From Viscum album (taxonomy: Eukaryota > Streptophyta > Magnoliopsida > Santalales > Viscaceae), in assembly GCA_963277665.1 (NCBI GenBank), contig OY728143.1, positions 533,730,394 through 533,794,393 on the forward strand: 64,000 bases of DNA, given 5' to 3'. The notes beneath the pieces were generated by a model. That model did no database searches and was not told the DNA's origin. It saw nothing but the letters and a program-made list of their open reading frames with translations. Within the stretch, counting starts at the first letter, position 1. Every line of letters begins with the position of its first letter. Below, piece by piece: positions 1-11,960 of this stretch. A program made the position numbers and the translations under genes.

Positions 1-60
1 AATATGACTTTATAATAAAATAATATTTTTATTTTTTCCAAAGGTTCCCCTCTCCTCCCT

Positions 61-68
61 TATAAAAG
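61..68 (+). promoter_or_regulatory. TATA box of LTR0
   Basis: TATAAAAG follows a pyrimidine-rich stretch, exactly as in the two E1 LTRs (8762 and 16281). It is the presumed Pol II core promoter of the retroelement. Activity is inferred. Confidence 0.55.
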
Positions 69-399
69 GGAACCTCCTCCCTCTCTTCCTCACACCACTT
101 TGAGCCTTCATTCTCGACCAACCCCTGCCTAATTCTCTTCTCCAATTCCATAGAAACATCCTAGAGGTTCTGGTCTTCTTCAAAGACCAATTATAGTTCA
201 ATAAGAGGAGGTCTCAAAGAGGCGCTTCAAAGAAGAGGTAATGTCCATTACCGATTCTTCCAACATTATTTCTTCTTCCACTTCTTCGTCATTAGTTGTT
301 TCATTATGAAGTAATAACATCAGTATCACTAATATACTGATATGTTATTATAATAATGAAACTAACCTATTTCTCCATCTATCCATCCTACAGAAAATG

Positions 400-900
400 A
401 AATCGCCGCACGTGCGTACGTTCGGAATACCGTCTCCACCCCGTGGTGTAATCTAGTTTCCACCACCACATTACTTGGATGGGTATAATGATGTAAATAA
501 TGACTATATATGATTATTGTAAAGTTATATTGATTCTGAAATAGTATAAATACACTCCTATACAATTACATGGTCATGGGAATGATATCATCGCTTGTGC
601 ATACGTACGGACTACTGTCTCCACGAACACGATGAGATTCATTTTCCATGCTTAACCATTCAAGAATGATTATAATGTATATATAATGAAAAATAATGAA
701 ATATATGACCTAATAATTCTACTATATTTATGTTTATATATATTTATGTCAATTATTTAATTTCATTCAATTCAACAAGGAAATGAAAACTACGTTCATG
801 CGTACGTATGGCCTACCGTCTCCATGAACGGTGTATTTAATTCCTTTTATCGATCTATTATATATATGTATATGGTGAATATATATTATATATAAATCCT
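400..900 (+). repeat. three diverged ~190-bp tandem repeats within LTR0
   Basis: A conserved core of about 35 bp recurs at 412-445, 597-630 and 798-833. Each copy has a CGTACG-like palindrome, then CGG, then TACCGTCTCCA, then a purine-rich tail ending in GGTG or similar. Each is preceded by a GAAATGA-like stretch and followed by AT-rich spacer, giving spacings of about 185 and 201 bp. The E1 LTRs lack an obvious equivalent. Confidence 0.7.
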
Positions 901-3900
901 GTTTTACATTCTGGAATTATTTAAATCAGGATATAAGTATTAATATCAAGAACGAAAAGTCGAAACACATACGATAAATGAAATGATTTTACCCAAAACG
1001 CTGCTTTTACATTGAATTTACAAAAGAATGGGTAATATAAAGTCATAAGTGAAACATATATAATATCATAACAATGTATATTTTTATGGAATTAGTCAAT
1101 AACATTATTTAAATCATTATACAGGATTTTCAGATATGTACGAAGCATATCAGACCTAAGGTAAGGGATAATTTTGCAAATCTCATTTTTATCCGAGATT
1201 GCTTATTCATAAGTATTTACTGAGGTTATTGCTATCATCCATGTCAATGTTTTATAAAAATTTATTCATGTATGTTTAAATTCTGTTTTACCCATTTTGA
1301 CTTTTACCCCTTAGTATGGAAGGAATATTCTTTTATTTACCCTACAAGGTACTTTTTTGAATTTTCCGACAAAAGTACGAGAAGAATGTTTTTTTTAACA
1401 TATACGGAATGAAATAATTTTTACGGTTTTATAATGCATTATTTTCATGAAGCATCCTCCAAAATATATCTTGACTATTTTAAACAAAATCCCTTTCTTT
1501 TAAAATTGCATGACATTTTTTGAAAAGAAAATGATTTTGAAGAAGAACGGATATTTTCCCCAAGAATTCATTTCAAGTGTTTTATCAAAACCATTTTTAA
1601 TCTAAGATGAAATTATTTCATATGTATATTTTTCAAGTATAATGTATCTATGATTTACATGGTTTCACTTTCCTTATTATGAAATGATATCCATTTCTTT
1701 TATATGGATTATGTAATGATGGGATGATGTTTATGAAACCAATTTTATTTATTGGGTTATTATGAATGATGTATGTTTATTTTGTGGAACAAGTAAGAAT
1801 GATTTCATTATAAGATTGGTGGGACCTATATCTCCCTCCAATGAATTTGGTAATGATTTATATCTCATGAGATAGACATGGCTGGAATGGTATGTTAATC
1901 CGGTTCAGTGTTACAAGACTGGAACGAGGAGTGATCTCGATTCAGAAAGGCATTTTGTCCACTAAGATGTTCTTGGCAGCCGTGCCTTGGCTACTATGGA
2001 AATGACTACATGGGCTTAATGGATGCCACAATAACATTTTTTATTCCCATGCTATTTTATCATGATTGATTTTCTTTTATGATCTATGCCTTATGTATTT
2101 CCATGTTTTATGTCATTGCTCAAGCTTTTGATGTTTAAAAATTATGTTCATATTTTTAAGTTCAAATGTATATGATTCGTTTAATTTTATCCATGCCTAC
2201 CCTTACTGAGAATTTGATCTCACCCTTTTTATATTTTCCTTTCCCTATAATATAAGGAAAAGTTTTAGGTAAGAAAAAAAGGTAAGATCTTTATGGAAGA
2301 AGTTGAGGATATTTCACCAAGATTAGAAGATTATGTTCCATGTTTCCAATGGCACTAAACTATAACAGTCCTTTGGTGTCTGTTTTTTTATTTAATAAGT
2401 ATTCCACAAATGTAATGTAATGTCCATGTACGTCATGCTTCAGGTCTCTATATCTCACTAAACCAAGGTGCTCCCCACTGGGCTAGTCGAGTCACTCTGA
2501 GTAGAATCGGTCTGTAGTCGTCAGGTCTCATCCAGCTATTAGGACATCGCACTATGCTCACTTTTCATTGGTGGAATCCACTCCACAAGCTACTGGTTGA
2601 TACAACAACTTCCACGAAGTCCACGATGATGTATCTCACTGGTCCACCACATCATATGGGTCTTAACGTAACAAACGGTGCGTCAATCAGACGCCTGGTC
2701 TGTGAGTTATTAGCCTTTTAGTCCCAAGGGCCTGATTGGATTTGTGCTCGATCTGACATGACCATTCCTCATATCAAACCAAATATAAGTGGGGTATTTC
2801 TTAATGTGACCGTATCACTGCAATATTTCTAGCACCACTGACGGTTCGTCAAACGGACATCTGGTGCTAATGTTATGGCCAAAGGAAGGTAAATGGGCTG
2901 TAGTGGGCCGGTGTTCAGTCCTACCCAGTCAAACCAACCCTAGGTGACCCTGCCAGGGCCGACCAGGTTCAGGAAAACATGGCCCGACCCCTTGGATCAG
3001 GCACAGCCCAGAAGGGCCGCGAGGGTGTTGTAGATGCAGTTCGGACAATGGGTACCGCGAGGGCGGTAGACCCGGTAAAGGTGGCACAAATTGACCATGG
3101 GGCACGGACATGCCGAAGGGGCACAGACCGACCATGGGATGGTGGAACAGTCACAGGTCAGTGTTCTGGTAGCGGTTCTTAAGGCCGCAAAGAGGGTGTC
3201 TCAGACAGTGTCGCGTCTTGGTGGATGGAAGCGCAGAACGGATGTTCGGCACGGTGGTCGGTGGTGGCGCGGTGGCTTGGCACGGCGGACGGTGGCGGTG
3301 CAGCGGCTCGGCCAGGTAGATAGTGGCAGGTGGCGGCTCTGCTTGGTGGTGGCATTGCGGCTCTATGCAGTGGCTACACAACGGCTTTTCATGACGTACG
3401 GTGGCAGCGCAATAAGAGGGTTCGGCCCGAGGAAGCACGATGGCACGTTACGGCAACATGTGGCTCGGCCTGGTGTGAGGCCAGTGTGGCCATAAAGGTG
3501 AAGCACTGTGGGGTGATGTGGGTCATAGAGGCTACAGGGTAACATGGTTTGTGAAGGCCACCGGTGGCGATTCTGTTGCCTTCGTTTCCTTCTTCGCCTT
3601 CATCACATTTCTAGGAACACATCATGAAAAAGGTGGAGGGGTGGGGTCATGTTTTTTCCCTCGTACCTTCCGCGTTTAGAGTGATAGCAAGTGGTTCATA
3701 GTGAATGAAGCAAGAACGTGTAACCATAATCTTCTACAATGTTTGTTCCCATCCCGCACAAGAATATAAGGAAGTACATGGGATTTAATAAACATTTTGT
3801 AATACACCCCTACCTTTTTCATTGTTGGTGTTGTCGTGAGGAATAAGGTGAATCCATTGATGTTCGTCTAGTCTGCTACACACCTCCAATACTAGGCTCC

Positions 3901-4251
3901 TTCGTCGATTCATCATAGTCCAAGATGTTCCTTGTCGTCATTCTTTGTGAAAGAAGCATTCTTCGGGGAGGATGCATTCATCGTTGAAGAATCTTTCTCA
4001 CAATTCCTCTCATTCCTCCTTTTCCAACAAATGAATAGGTATCCCAAAGAAACATATTGTAATATCTATTAAGTCATTGGCATAATATTCAAAAATGTTT
4101 TAATTAATTAATGGAGAGTTGGCACAATAATGTTATGTGAGTTGGCACAATTTATATTGAGGAAGTCAAGAGGCTCCTCCACATTAATGAGGGGGTTGAG
4201 TGGGTTTTCTCTATAATGAGTGGAGTTCAAGTGGTTTTAGACCTCGGGAGG

Positions 4252-4343
4252 TCCCCACCAACATAACCTCTCATGGGAGGTTAGGTTTGGTGGGTCCCCA
4301 CCACCATAACCTCTCATGGGTGGTTATGGTTTGGTGGTCCCCA
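4252..4343. repeat. paired hairpin repeats in U3 of LTR-A
   Basis: Two adjacent inverted repeats share ATAACCTCTCATGGG in the left arm and loop, answered by GGTTA(T)GG(T) in the right arm. In the best family copy (22388-22434) the stem ACCATAACCTC / GAGGTTATGGT is perfect over 11 bp with a six-base loop. The pair recurs at the same place in all four M LTRs. Confidence 0.8.
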
Positions 4344-4438
4344 CACCTCCACATCCACATGGAGGTTTTAACAAAAAAATAAAATCAAACATGTGTTTAT
4401 TTTATTTTATTATTTCCATGAAAAACCAAAAAATTATC

Positions 4439-4476
4439 TTTCACCCTCGACCATCTACCATCAAGGTGAAAGTATC
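4439..4476. repeat. CTTTCACC inverted repeat in U3 of LTR-A
   Basis: CTTTCACC is answered by GGTGAAAG about 20 bases later. LTR-B has the same structure (22530-22566) with the stem extended to TCGA; LTR-C has a decayed form. Confidence 0.65.
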
Positions 4477-4710
4477 CTTAAGTTAATACTGGCACTGCAA
4501 GTTCAATGGTTCCCTTTGATTTCAATTTCATGCATCATTTCAAAAGATAGATAAAACCGCTCACACATTTAATGAATGCATTAGAAATAAAGTTCAGAAA
4601 TTCATTCTGGGCACTCCGGGTCTCGGAATCATGCGCCATTAATTTTCACGCACTTGTAAAATCCACAACTAATTTAAAAGAAATTTACATTGATATTTCG
4701 GGTCTTTACA

Positions 4711-4719
4711 TTCCCCCCA
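4711..4719 (-). other. polypurine tract of M internal region A
   Basis: On the minus strand TGGGGGGAA lies immediately before the LTR start TGTAAAGACC. This is the expected position of the plus-strand DNA primer. Internal C has the equivalent GGGGAGAA at 30860-30868. Confidence 0.8.
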
Positions 4720-4743
4720 CATTAGGCTTTATGTCTTCGTATG

Positions 4744-6160
4744 TCACAACACAAAATATGGGAAAATGTGGTGGTACTGAGCTAGAATCTAAACCTCCCT
4801 CTCCCATGTGCTCTTTTGGAGGTTCCCGTACTGCCATAGAATGTGTACCATAGGTATCGACTATCCATGAAGGACCTGCTCATGTCGATCATCAATCTCA
4901 ACTGGAACCATTGTAAAAGGTTCCCCATTGTCAATGTCCATCTCGCCATGGTCGATGATTTGAGAAGGGTCATGCACGTATCTCCTCAGCTGGGATACAT
5001 GGAAGAAGTCATGCACCCAGTGCAACTAAGGTGGAATAGCTAAGTGGTATTCCACGTCACCACCTCTATTGATGAACTGAAATGTTCTGATGAACATCGG
5101 AGATAACTTGTCACCTCAACCAAATCTCCATAGACCTCATCGCGGTGAGACATGTAGAATGATGTGGTCACCATCCTCAAACTCCAGTGGTCTCTATCTT
5201 CTATCAGCATACAACTTCTGCCTGCTCTGTGTAGTCTTCATCCGCTCCAGGAAGATATGAACCATCTTGGTGGTAGCCCGAACCATCTCTGGTCCCACGA
5301 GTGCTGACTCACATGGGTCATTCCAGCAAAAAGGTGATCAGCAAGGTCTCTCGTATAACTCCTCGAAAGGTTCCATTCCTATGGTGGAGTGATAGATGAT
5401 GGTGTACACAATCTCCACAAAAGTAAAGTGATCCTTCCAGCTACGACTAAAGAATAGAACACAAGCACGAAGCATGTCCTTGAGGGTTCTAATGGTCCAC
5501 CCAGTATGGCCATCTGTATGAGGATGGAAGGCAGTTCTCAAATTAAGTTGTGTCCCGAAATACTTCTTCAATCACTTCGATATTCAGAAAGTAAAATGTG
5601 TATCACGATCAGAGACAATTGTTTAGGGTAATTCATGTAAATGCACACTCTCCTTCACATAGATACGTCCCTAGTTCTCTGTTGTGCCCTACTCCCTGAT
5701 CGGTACCAAGTGGGCCAACTTGATGAGTAGGTCGACGATCACCCAAATAGTGTAATGTCCTCTAGAGGTACGTAGATGTCCAGTGAAGAAGTCCATGGAT
5801 AATCCATACCACTTACACTATGTTTTCATGACCCTTCCCTTGGGGACCGTGACGTGACTAACCCCAAGACCATTGGTACATGATGCTCTGCTTGCACTTG
5901 TGGAAAAGTGAGGCACCGAGAAACAAACTCTGCTACATCCTTCTTTATTCCCATCCACCAATGCTGTCTTTGGAGATCCTAGTACGTCATCGCCACTCCT
6001 GGATGTACCGAATGAGGGGATTTGTGGACCACTCTCAACACTTCCTCGTAATGTGACACGAGTACCATGGTACATCCTATAAAGAGGATGTCATGCTACC
6101 GACCTTCATAAAATACATTAGGTGCCTACCCTGTGGATATCTAAGCACGTCGTGTCTCCC
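4744..6160 (-). pseudogene. M copy A: integrase and chromodomain remnant
   Basis: Reading leftward, a degenerate integrase zinc-binding region (about 5870-6110) keeps a HPG-containing His segment, but its second Cys has become Phe. The core follows: VIVD near 5720 holds the first catalytic Asp and SDRD near 5605 the second. The usual catalytic Glu in the TDGQTE motif is replaced by Gly (TDGHTGWT, about 5510-5520). The segment 5338-5571 aligns with the integrase core end, including the conserved FxxLYxRPC ending. The C-terminal part (about 4780-5000) has a chromodomain-like STWEREV segment. The last stop is at 4744-4746, just before the PPT. Frameshifts and stops break it throughout. Ancestrally it would insert element cDNA, with the chromodomain guiding the target site; this copy cannot. 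Confidence 0.85.
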
Positions 6161-7861
6161 AGTCAGCGTCCCCATTTTATACCTCCTTGACTCGCTGACT
6201 AAGTGGGGGAGTGACAGTAACAGACTAAAGGAATAATGCTCCATCTCTATCCACAAATGATATCTGCAAAGAGGCCACCTCCTCCATCGCCTTGCATAGA
6301 AAATTTATAACATATCTCCTCCTGAGTGCATCTGCGACAAAATTCAAATTACAACGAGTATAGACTATGTCGAAGTCATATTACTGGAAGAACTCTAGAC
6401 AATGTCCATGTCTCATGTTCAGGTCCTTCTGAGAGAAGATATATCAGAGAATCTTATGATCGGAGTCCATGGTAATAATCTCACACATCTGATAGTGTCG
6501 CCACATCTTCAAGGCGAAGACCACTACTGCTAACAGCAGGTACTAGGTAGCATTATTCTACTCATGTTGTCTCTGCTATTGAAAAACCATATGTGTTCAC
6601 TACTTTCTCCTTCATTAGTACAAATCTGGGTCTGGTCCCTGATGCGCCGCAGTAGACTAGGTACCCTACGCCCTCCTTTGGAAACCTCAAGATGGGGGGG
6701 CACTAGTCAGCCTCCACCACAGCTCCTGAGAACTCCACTTGAATTTATCTCACCAAATGAAAGGTTTCCCCTTCATCTTCAAGGCTGATTGTGTTGTTGA
6801 AACTCTATAGAAGTCTGGAACAATCCACCTCTAATATCTGGCCAAACCTAGGAAAACTATGTACCTCCATTACATTCTTTGGTGGAACCCAAGAAAATAA
6901 CACCGCATCCTTCGCTAGATCCACTGTAATTCCATCCTTCGATATGATATGTCTTAGAAAGTGAACCACTTGGATCCAGAACTAGCACATTGAGAGCTTA
7001 CCATAAAGATGGTGCTCTCCGAGTGTGTCCAGTACTACCCACAAGTGATAAGCATGATCCTCCTCAGTAGGTGAGTAGATCAGAATTTCGTCAATGAAGA
7101 CCACTACAAAGTGATCATGGTACATCAGAAAGATCAAATCCATGAGTCCCATTAACACTACTGAAGCATTGGATACTCCGAATGGCATGTTCGTGAACTC
7201 ATAGTGGTCGTACCAACATCTAAATTCCATCTTCTGCACATCCTCGTCTCGATCTCTAAGCAGGTGATAGCCTGATCTGAGGTCTATCTTCGAGAACCAC
7301 CGTACACCCTTCACATGATCAAAGAGGCATCAAATCTTTGGGAGTGGGTAATTGTTCTCCAAGGTCACTTGGTTCAGGCACCGGTAGTCGACAAAAAGCC
7401 TCAAGTGACCATCCGTCTTCATGGAAAACAGAATCTGGGCTGCCAATGGTGAAACACTAGGCCGGATGAATCCCTTCCCCGACAAGTCCACTAGTTGTTC
7501 CCACAGCTCGAGAAGCTCTACGAGAGCCATCTGATACACTGTTGTAGATATCGGTGCCATTCCAGGGTACAAGTCAATTTAAAAGTATGTCTATCTATGA
7601 GGAGGTAAACATGGAATATCATCAGGGAAGACATTCGCGTACTGGTCCACCAATACAGGATAGCTCGGACTCTCAACATCAACATCTCCGAGGGTAAGGA
7701 ATTCCAACTAAAGAGTGATTAGCTGCACTCTCTTCTAGGTAAGTCCATCCTGCAAATGATCCCTTCTTATCGGTGAAGGTAAACCTGGTCCCATCCTTGC
7801 GGACACACCACACATTGCACCTAATACAGTCAATCTTATCATGGACTGTAGATAACCAGTC
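6161..7861 (-). pseudogene. M copy A: reverse transcriptase and RNase H remnant
   Basis: The RT N-terminal part is at 7330-7572 (GFIRPSVSPLAAQILF, then DYRCLNQVT and NYPLP). The palm is at 6982-7314 with FSKIDLRSGYH, NMPFGVSNAS and FVVVFIDEILIYS. The catalytic pair of the usual FIDD motif is Asp-Glu here (7087-7098). RNase H lies at about 6310-6560, with VFALKMWRHY, SDHK and VADALRRR still readable through stops. The upstream protease-RT linker runs up to 7861, where element E1 interrupts the gene; the rest continues at 18106. The order is that of a Ty3/gypsy pol. The Asp-Glu pair is also present in copy B. Confidence 0.88.
7858..7861. repeat. target-site duplication of E1, left copy (AGTC)
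   Basis: AGTC immediately precedes the E1 5' LTR and recurs immediately after the 3' LTR at 18106-18109. Ty3/gypsy elements usually make 5-bp duplications, so one flanking base may have mutated. The uninterrupted paralogue near 25940-25965 shows what the empty site looks like. Confidence 0.75.
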
Positions 7862-8761
7862 TGTAACGACCCAAAGTTTTTCATTTGAAAATTCCCTCCT
7901 TATATTTATGTTATAAAATAAAATTAAAACTCAAAAAAATGAACTTCTAACTGATAAGTAACCTTTAAACATAAGTTTGTTACTTCTATGTTTGGAATTT
8001 CAAAAATCCGACATACACGGTTGTGTTCAAGATGATTTATGGAGTATAATGAAACAAAAATAATTTTTGGTGAATAGTAACCTACCCTTTTGAATAGTAA
8101 CCATCCCTTATGAATAGTAATATGACCCTTATTAATAGTAAATAAGAGTAAAATTACCTATGAATAAAAAAATAAAATTTAGACAACTTAGAAAGTGACA
8201 ATTTGACCTTAGTAAATGTTTTTGGAATTTTATAAGTAATAAAAAATTAATTATAATTAATTAATTAATATAAAAGCATATTTATTTCCCTGAAATTTAT
8301 TCATAAATTATTAAATCAATTTCTAATAGTTTTTAGATAATGTTATGAGACCCTATGTAATTTTTAAAAGAAATATAAAATCAGTTTTAATCTTAAAAAC
8401 TGTTTTTTTAAGTAAATTATGATTTTAATTGAATATTAAATTAATAATATTTCGAAAATTATTTTTGAAAAATGGACTTCATATTTGGATTCTAAAATTA
8501 GAAAAATGGTTGGGGTGAATTTTTGGAATTTTTCTGAGATACATGAATTTTTGATGAATAGTTGAATTTGATAATTCACAATAAATGCTAAATAATGTAT
8601 TAATTGAGTCATCGATGATGTTATGCTGATGTAAGCCCACTTGTTTCGGGATTACATTATAAAATTACTATTCTTGGACGTTCAAGACTCACTATTCCTT
8701 GTATTAGGTGAAATTAATAAACTAATCAATTTTATATTAAGGAAACCCCTCTCTCCTCCAC

Positions 8762-8768
8762 TATAAAA
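8762..8768 (+). promoter_or_regulatory. TATA box of E1 5' LTR
   Basis: TATAAAA follows CTCTCCTCCAC, a pyrimidine-rich stretch preserved at the same position in the 3' LTR and in LTR0. It is the presumed start region for genomic RNA. Confidence 0.65.
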
Positions 8769-10074
8769 GCTACCCTTCACACCCTCTTTTCCTCAAACCT
8801 CTAAAACTATAAGCCGTCTATAAACTGTGACCAAAAATCTTCCCTAGCACCTCCCCCACGTCCAAAATCTTCTGGTTTCATCAAAATTCCAAGACTAGCT
8901 TCCTTAAGGAAGATCTCTAGAGGAAGATTTAAGAGGTAATTTCCCTCCCACTTCTCCTTTAATTTCCTTTCGAGTTCAAGTTCCATTCTTGATCTCTCCC
9001 CACCTATATTCATTTAAATTGTTTTGTAACTCCCGTATTATAAATATACTGAATTTTTATGATTCTAATGGGATATTATATCACCCCACACCCTTTCCCT
9101 CTTCCTTTTATTTTATTAAAGAGAACGTTGTTCATGAGGTGTTAATTTATCACCTTCAAAAACGACATGCTCTCTTTTTCCATTTCTACCCTCAGATCTG
9201 GTCATGAAACCATTTTTATAGTTGAACCAGAATATTTTATATTTATTATATGCTATTTTATGTTCTGGAAATAACCTATGGCCATATTAATAAGATAAAA
9301 TTTAAAACAAGTTCATTGTGATCCAAAAACCGCCCAAATTAACCCAAATAACCATCATTAAATTCTTCTCTAATGATTCGTCCACATGGTTATAATGTAA
9401 TTCATTATAAAATAATTCAATATCATGTAATATAATTAAATAAATTTAATTTTATTTCTGGATGATTACACATGTTCTACCCAAACGTCAATTTAAGCAT
9501 ACATGTGAACCACTCAAGAAAACCATAAAAACAAACATCCCCGAACAATGTTTTTAAACTATATAAGTCATCCAAAGGATCATAATATGACATAATGAAA
9601 CCAGAATGAACCCTATTAAGGTACACATGGGTATTTATTTTTAATAAATGAATATAATGTCATTATACAAGACATTAAAGATAAGGAGGCATTCAGGTAC
9701 AAGCTAAGGGGAAATCTCGAACCCAATTTTGTTCCTTCGGGTTCTCCCTCTTTCACTCCTTTTTTGATATGGTTACTCCTAAAAGATCATTTTTTCATCA
9801 TTGCATTTCTTTTCTGGGATATAAATGTATGCCACTAGTTTTAATGTCCATCTAAATGTTTTCCAAATGAACTCTTCTTTCAAGAACTCACCTTTTATCT
9901 CGCATTCAATGTTGATGGTTCTTGTATTAAGTATGGTGTTCCCTCTATATTTTAGGAACCCAAATCATATGAATATGTTATTATGAGACGAAACACATTT
10001 CTTTTTCATGGGTTCATCATATTGATTTATGTTATATTATCATTGTGTAATTCCTGATAAATGATAATGTTATG

Positions 10075-10166
10075 ATGTGATGGTTGCGCCTGGAATTATA
10101 TAGGGCAATATGAATGTTTAAATGTGACGGGTGCGCCCGGAATTATATAATGCTCCAATGCATTGG
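10075..10166 (+). repeat. tandem 47-bp duplication in E1 5' LTR
   Basis: Two copies of a unit with ATGTGAYGGKTGCGCC and GGAATTATATA lie head to tail. The 3' LTR has one copy only (about 17590-17635), so this is a later gain in one LTR or a loss in the other. Confidence 0.75.
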
Positions 10167-10639
10167 GTAAAGTGATTAATCTCATGAGTAAATGTGAAAT
10201 GATGCGTGAACAAGATGATATCTTATTTCACAAGTATGTGTGGTAGTTAACCACTAAGACATGATGTTTCATTTTTATGCATTGCCACACTTCAAGTCTA
10301 TTATTTATTCTCCTCTCATGTTCACGATATTTTGACTATGTTATGATTATCCTCACCCCATGATATATTGTTCTTCTCTATCCTCTTACTGAGATTTTAG
10401 CTCACTTCTATTTATGTATATCCTTAGGTGGATATATGTACTAAGGATAGGACATGTGCCAATAAGAAGCAATAGAAGATGAAATTAAATGAATGTTTAT
10501 GATTGATGTTGTATTTGTTATATATGGTCCTAGTTTTCCCAAGACAGTAAACCTTTGGATCCTCTATGTGTAATACTATTATGTTTTTATCTTTGAAATG
10601 ATGTAATAGTAATTTAGGAAAAGGTGGGGTCATTATAGT

Positions 10640-10651
10640 TGGTATCAGAGG
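10640..10651 (+). other. E1 primer binding site (initiator Met tRNA)
   Basis: TGGTATCAGAGG lies two bases after the 5' LTR. It differs in its last base from TGGTATCAGAGC, the usual plant initiator-Met-tRNA complement. Minus-strand DNA synthesis would be primed here. Confidence 0.9.
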
Positions 10652-10848
10652 AATGTTTTAGTTTATTTGGGAGTTAGGATTAGTGAACCCTAGAAAAAAC
10701 CTATAGTATGAGACTAAGTAAAAATACGCACACAAGAATATTTACCTAGGGATCCTATTTGTTATGTTTTTGGTATAATAATTTAAATGAATATGTTATT
10801 CATGACTTGGTTACTTATGTTTTGTTATAACCTTTTCTATTTTAGAAA

Positions 10849-11960
10849 ATGGTGGGAACTAGGAGAAATTAGGCCAACAACTCATGTGAGGGCTAATGCA
10901 ACGATTGCCTGAACGACATCCCTAGTGATTTGGGAGGTGGAGTTCAAAACATCATGGTGATTCTTACCCAATTATCTCAGGGTATGAATAATAACCATAA
11001 TAATGGGGAATGCCCTCCTTCACAGAAGAGGGAGAAACTAGATATTGAATGTTTTATGCGGCAACGATAACCGACATTTTGAGGATCTTTCGATCCACTA
11101 GTTGAGGTACAATGGGTCAACTCCATGGAGAAGATCTATTTTGTGCTTCACTGTTATGAGACGGAGAAGGTGAATCTATCCGTCTATCATCTAGATGGAG
11201 AAGCTGATCAATGGTGGGCTTTGATTAAGAACACCAAGCCAAGGGAGGAAATTGAAGAGATAAAATGGTAAGACTTCAAGATAATGTTTCTTAATAAGTA
11301 TTTTCCATGAACTCTTCGCACAAAAATGGAGTGAGAATTTCTAGAGCTCAAGAAAAAAGAAGGAGAATCTGTCTCAACCTATGAAGCGAATTTCACAAGG
11401 CTTGCAAGGTACGCTTTGGGTTTTGTTATAAACAATGATATCAAAATTTATATATTCTTTAGTGGATTAAAACCACACCCTCGAATGGCTCTTGCAATTC
11501 GAGACATTGGGAGTTATGAAGAAGTTGTTCGGTGTTCCCACAAAGGGGAGATGGAGTTTGGAGAGTGGTCTCATGACAATGGTGATAAGAATAGAAAGAT
11601 GGATTTTCGAGCTGGTGGATCTAATGAAAATGGTGGGAAGAAAAATCAATGACCCATATGAATAAAATATGGGAAGTTGCACAATGGGAACTTCCTCAAA
11701 GAGACGGGGAAATTCTTCAAGTGTGGGAAAGAAGGAAACCATGCTCAAGAGTGTCGAAAATGCATGAAAAGGAAGGATAATGTAGTCGATGAAAGGGAAT
11801 AACCACCCATGGTTCAATTCTACAACTATAGGGAGCTAGGGCACTTTTCAAACAAGTGCACTAAACCTCTATCTCTCTAGGGTAATCAGTGTTAGCAGCC
11901 ACCAAAGCCAAAGGAACAAGGGAAGGATTATAAAATCACTACTACAGAGGAGGAGCATGA
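10849..11960 (+). pseudogene. E1 gag remnant with two zinc knuckles
   Basis: The frame opens at the ATG at 10849 (MVGTRRN). It carries a retrotransposon gag capsid domain at about 11090-11520, recognisable by YHLDGEADQWW, KIMFLNKYFP and FLELKKKEGESVSTYEANF. Two CCHC knuckles follow. In the first (11713-11754) Cys1 is Phe and His is Asn. In the second (11818-11859) the first two cysteines are Phe and Tyr. Stops after RRN, CEG, RQR, PTF, IKW, YFP and KME interrupt it. Capsid assembly and RNA packaging are the family role. Gag and pol share one frame, as in many plant chromoviruses. Confidence 0.88.

Larger units (their letters stand above)
1..2428 (+). repeat. LTR0: partial LTR of a Tekay-like Ty3/gypsy element
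   Basis: This AT-rich block matches the downstream part of the E1 LTRs in order and spacing. It opens with a TATA box (61-68) inside a CT-rich stretch, then a purine-rich segment ending near AAGAGGTAA, a distal ACTGAG...CTCACC segment (about 2205-2225), and a T-rich tail near 2360-2428. The U3 part lies before the window. The right end is not sharp: the homology fades near 2428, where minus-strand M-family LTR-A sequence begins, so the two LTRs abut in opposite orientation. It could be a solo LTR or the 3' LTR of an element to the left. Short reading frames here are not credible genes. Confidence 0.7.
2430..4710 (-). repeat. LTR-A: 3' LTR of M-family Ty3/gypsy (truncated)
   Basis: This is the downstream LTR of minus-strand internal region A. 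Its 5' end on the minus strand is TGTAAAGACC at 4710, directly after a G-rich polypurine tract. Reading leftward it contains the U3 hairpin cluster, a GC-rich block (about 2890-3560) and the segment with ACCAAGG(T/C)GCTCCCCACT and CTACTGGTTGATA (about 2460-2605) also found in LTR-B and LTR-C. Compared with LTR-B, about 1 kb is missing at the left (U5) side, where LTR0 begins. The ORFs in the GC-rich block occur on both strands and are chance frames. Confidence 0.8.
7862..10637 (+). repeat. E1 5' LTR
   Basis: It begins TGTAACGACCC and ends GGGGTCATTATA, so the termini form an extended imperfect inverted repeat. It aligns end to end with 15385-18105. Early U3 has a run of GAATAGTAA-like short repeats (about 8070-8150). 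The TATA box is at 8762. The 3' portion has an ACTGAG motif (10389-10394) and a TAGG-rich segment before the PBS. It is about 55 bp longer than the 3' LTR, largely because of a 47-bp tandem duplication at 10075-10166. Confidence 0.93.

Noticed and set aside
2929..3545. Overlapping reading frames up to 134 codons on both strands
   Set aside because: They sit in the GC-rich LTR block, where stops are rare by composition. They overlap on both strands and show no domain, and the equivalent frames are not conserved in the other M LTRs.
10640..10651. tRNA-like sequence
   Set aside because: Only the primer-binding complement of tRNA 3' ends is present here and at 58086, 19827 and 27671. There is no cloverleaf.
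11467..11817. 116-codon minus-strand frame
   Set aside because: Antisense shadow of the E1 gag, which has clear gag motifs on the plus strand.
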